DNA of 64,000 bases, taken from Schaalia sp. HMT-172. Lineage in GTDB: Bacteria > Actinomycetota > Actinomycetes > Actinomycetales > Actinomycetaceae. The notes beneath the pieces were generated by a model that worked only from the letters and a program-made list of their open reading frames with translations, was not told the DNA's origin and searched no databases. The translations under genes were made by a program, and so were the position numbers. Shown here piece after piece: positions 62,505 through 64,000 of this stretch (within the stretch, counting starts at the first letter, position 1; each line of letters opens with the position of its first letter). Location: assembly GCF_030644365.1 (NCBI RefSeq), contig NZ_CP130058.1:744001-808000 (forward strand), given 5' to 3'.

Positions 62505-63764
62505 CTAGCCCTGGCCGGTGAGCGTCAGGTACACGAGGAACAGGTTGAGTGCGACGATGACGGCCGCAATGGCGAAGCCGACGGCGCGCAGCGTGCGGGT
62601 GTTCGCGTACTCGCCCATGACCTCGCGCTTGGCGGTCAGGCGCATGAGCGGGATGATCGCGAAGGGGATTCCGAAGGAGAGCGCCACCTGCGAGACAACC
62701 AGCGCCCACGTCGGCTCCGCGCCCGCGCCCAGGATGATCAGGGCCGGAATGAGGGAGACGAGGCGGCGCACCAGGATCGGTACGCGAACGTGGAGAAGGC
62801 CATTCATGATCTCGGAGCCCGCGTAGGCGCCCACCGACGTCGAGGCCAGGCCCGAGGCGAGCAAACCCACCGCGAAGACCGTGCCGACGAGGGGGCCGAG
62901 CGCCGAGGAGATCGCCGCGTGCGCCCCCTCGATCGTGTCGGTGCCGCTCTGACCGGCCAGAGCCGCGGCCGCCAGCAGCAGCAGACCGATGTTGACCAGG
63001 CCCGCGATGCTCAGCGCCCAGTAAATGTCGATGCGCGTGGCGCGCAGCAGGCGCGAGAGGTGCCCCGAGGAGTGGCGCGAGTCCGCGGTGGAGGGGCCGA
63101 GCTCGTCGGCCTCGTGGTCGTTGACCAGCGAGGAGTGCAGATAGACCGCGTGCGGCATGACGGTTGCGCCCAGCATGGACGCCGCGACCAGCACCGAGTC
63201 CGTGCCCTGGAAGCGGGGGAGGAGGCCGCCGAGGATCCCCGACGGGCTGGGAGGCGCGACGAAGAGGCCCGCCAGGAAGCCCAGCGTGATGATGATGAGT
63301 AGGCCGACGATGATCGTCTCGAACTGGCGCTGTTTGCCTTCGCCTTGGACGACGAGAAGCGCCATGGACACGGCGCCGATGATGACGCCGCCCCACAGGA
63401 GTGGGACCCCGAATAGGAGGTGAAGGGCGAGTGCGCCGCCGATGACCTCGGCCAGGTCGGTCGCGGCCGCAACGATTTCCGCTTGGATCCAAAAGGCGAT
63501 GCGGGCGGGCTTAGACATGCGGTCGCCGAGCAGGGCGGGCAGGGACTTGCCGGTGACGAGGCCGAGCTTCGCGGAGAGGTACTGGATGACCATCGCGAAA
63601 ATGTTGGAGGCGAGGAGGACCCACACGAGCAGGTAGCCGTAGCGCGCGCCGGCCGTGATGTTGGCTGCGACGTTGCCGGGGTCGACATAGGCGACGGCCG
63701 CGACGAAAGCGGGGCCGAGGAGGGGGATGAGCTTGTGGCGATGCTTGCTGTCCGTGGCGCTCAC
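62505..63764 (-). CDS. mntH: Nramp-family manganese/divalent metal transporter MntH
   Basis: This 419-residue membrane protein has about eleven helices. The first carries the metal-binding DPGN motif (VAYVDPGNVAANI), and the sixth has the MPHAVYLHSS segment with the conserved Met and His. It imports Mn2+ with protons. The GTG at 63764 is used because AGG lies 6 bases upstream; a GTG at 63776 is possible. A DtxR-type operator candidate lies 24 bases upstream of the chosen start. It is transcribed away from argS. Confidence 0.93.
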   Translation of the reverse strand: MSATDSKHRHKLIPLLGPAFVAAVAYVDPGNVAANITAGARYGYLLVWVLLASNIFAMVIQYLSAKLGLVTGKSLPALLGDRMSKPARIAFWIQAEIVAAATDLAEVIGGALALHLLFGVPLLWGGVIIGAVSMALLVVQGEGKQRQFETIIVGLLIIITLGFLAGLFVAPPSPSGILGGLLPRFQGTDSVLVAASMLGATVMPHAVYLHSSLVNDHEADELGPSTADSRHSSGHLSRLLRATRIDIYWALSIAGLVNIGLLLLAAAALAGQSGTDTIEGAHAAISSALGPLVGTVFAVGLLASGLASTSVGAYAGSEIMNGLLHVRVPILVRRLVSLIPALIILGAGAEPTWALVVSQVALSFGIPFAIIPLMRLTAKREVMGEYANTRTLRAVGFAIAAVIVALNLFLVYLTLTGQG

Positions 63765-63787
63765 GGGGATCCTCACTACAGGTAGAA

Positions 63788-63810
63788 AATATTCGGCTAC
63801 CCGAAATATT
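63788..63810 (-). promoter_or_regulatory. Candidate DtxR/MntR-type operator of mntH
   Basis: AATATTCGG (63788-63796) and CCGAAATATT (63801-63810) form an imperfect inverted repeat. On the minus strand the centre reads TTCGGGTAGCCGAATATT, which resembles the DtxR/IdeR box TTAGGTTAGCCTAACCTAA in 12 of 18 positions. An MntR-type repressor binding here would give Mn-dependent control of mntH. Confidence 0.5.
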
Positions 63811-63933
63811 ACTCGCCTCGCGTCCCTCACGGCGGGACGAAAGCCGCTCAGGCGCGCCTCGTGTGGCCAGGTTTTCACGCCCGGGCCGCTTAAACGTTCG
63901 CGGTGGCGAGCCAAAACCCCGTAGGCTAATGGG

Positions 63934-64000
63934 GTGACTCCTGAAGAACTTGCCTCCCTTATCCGCTCGACGCTGCTGGACGCTGCCGCCGCCGGGCGCA
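63934..64000 (+). CDS. argS: Start of probable arginyl-tRNA synthetase (partial)
   Basis: The frame from GTG at 63934 reads VTPEELASLIRSTLLDAAAAGR to the window edge, resembling the N-terminus of actinobacterial ArgS. TAGGCTAAT directly before the start suggests a -10 element and a leaderless transcript. With 22 residues the identification is tentative. Confidence 0.5.
   Translation, partial: MTPEELASLIRSTLLDAAAAGR

Overview
The window is chromosomal DNA from a high-GC Gram-positive actinobacterium. The gene content (whiB2-type regulator, mtrA-mtrB-lpqB, a fused kgd, a mycothiol-type sigma/anti-sigma pair, bL37, LysM and Rv3235-like genes beside secA) and the compact ATGA/GTGA-coupled operons fit Actinomycetaceae, most likely Actinomyces or Schaalia. 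That genus call is inferred from gene order and protein character, not from a database search.

Bases 1-9000 hold the conserved whiB2 neighbourhood: TIGR03089-like protein, whiB, a 1050-residue glycosyltransferase, DUF5719, a zincin-like protein and DUF3499. A block of RDD, SpoIIM, DUF58, MoxR, DUF4350 and DUF4129 genes and a multispan membrane protein follows (7-14.4 kb). Next comes mtrA-mtrB-lpqB-comF (14.5-19.2 kb), preceded by three phased GTGAC repeats; then hpf and secA with strong hairpin terminators, and a small Rv3235/LysM/HTH/SAF/CpaE-like/DUF6912 set (23-27.7 kb). sbcCD, a class I glutamine amidotransferase, doxX-aroA-rsgA and a sigH/rsrA-type redox sigma pair follow, with a 24-codon bL37 ribosomal gene behind it (to 37.8 kb).

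The accessory part is 37.9-48.8 kb. It opens with six clusters of a 19-bp-period repeat. In each cluster GGATAGG units run in one direction up to a palindromic centre and then continue as CCTATCC. An IS256-family element sits inside one repeat unit with an intact 8-bp target duplication, and a DUF559-like endonuclease gene lies between clusters. After an alpha/beta hydrolase comes a tandem array of membrane proteins of unknown function: four intact members of one family, two decayed copies of it, and two members of a second family whose C-terminal domain resembles a degenerate histidine-kinase ATPase. I could not name either family.

From 48.8 kb the content is core again: an SGNH-like protein lacking the usual serine, kgd (2-oxoglutarate dehydrogenase/decarboxylase), two CNNM/HlyC-type transporters behind a coupled 33-residue upstream ORF, an M23 peptidase with a glycerophosphodiesterase, a membrane-anchored LpqN-like protein with a coupled partner, NhaD-type antiporter, tRNA-Arg(CCG), rpiB, mntH with a DtxR-type operator candidate, and the first 22 codons of a probable argS.
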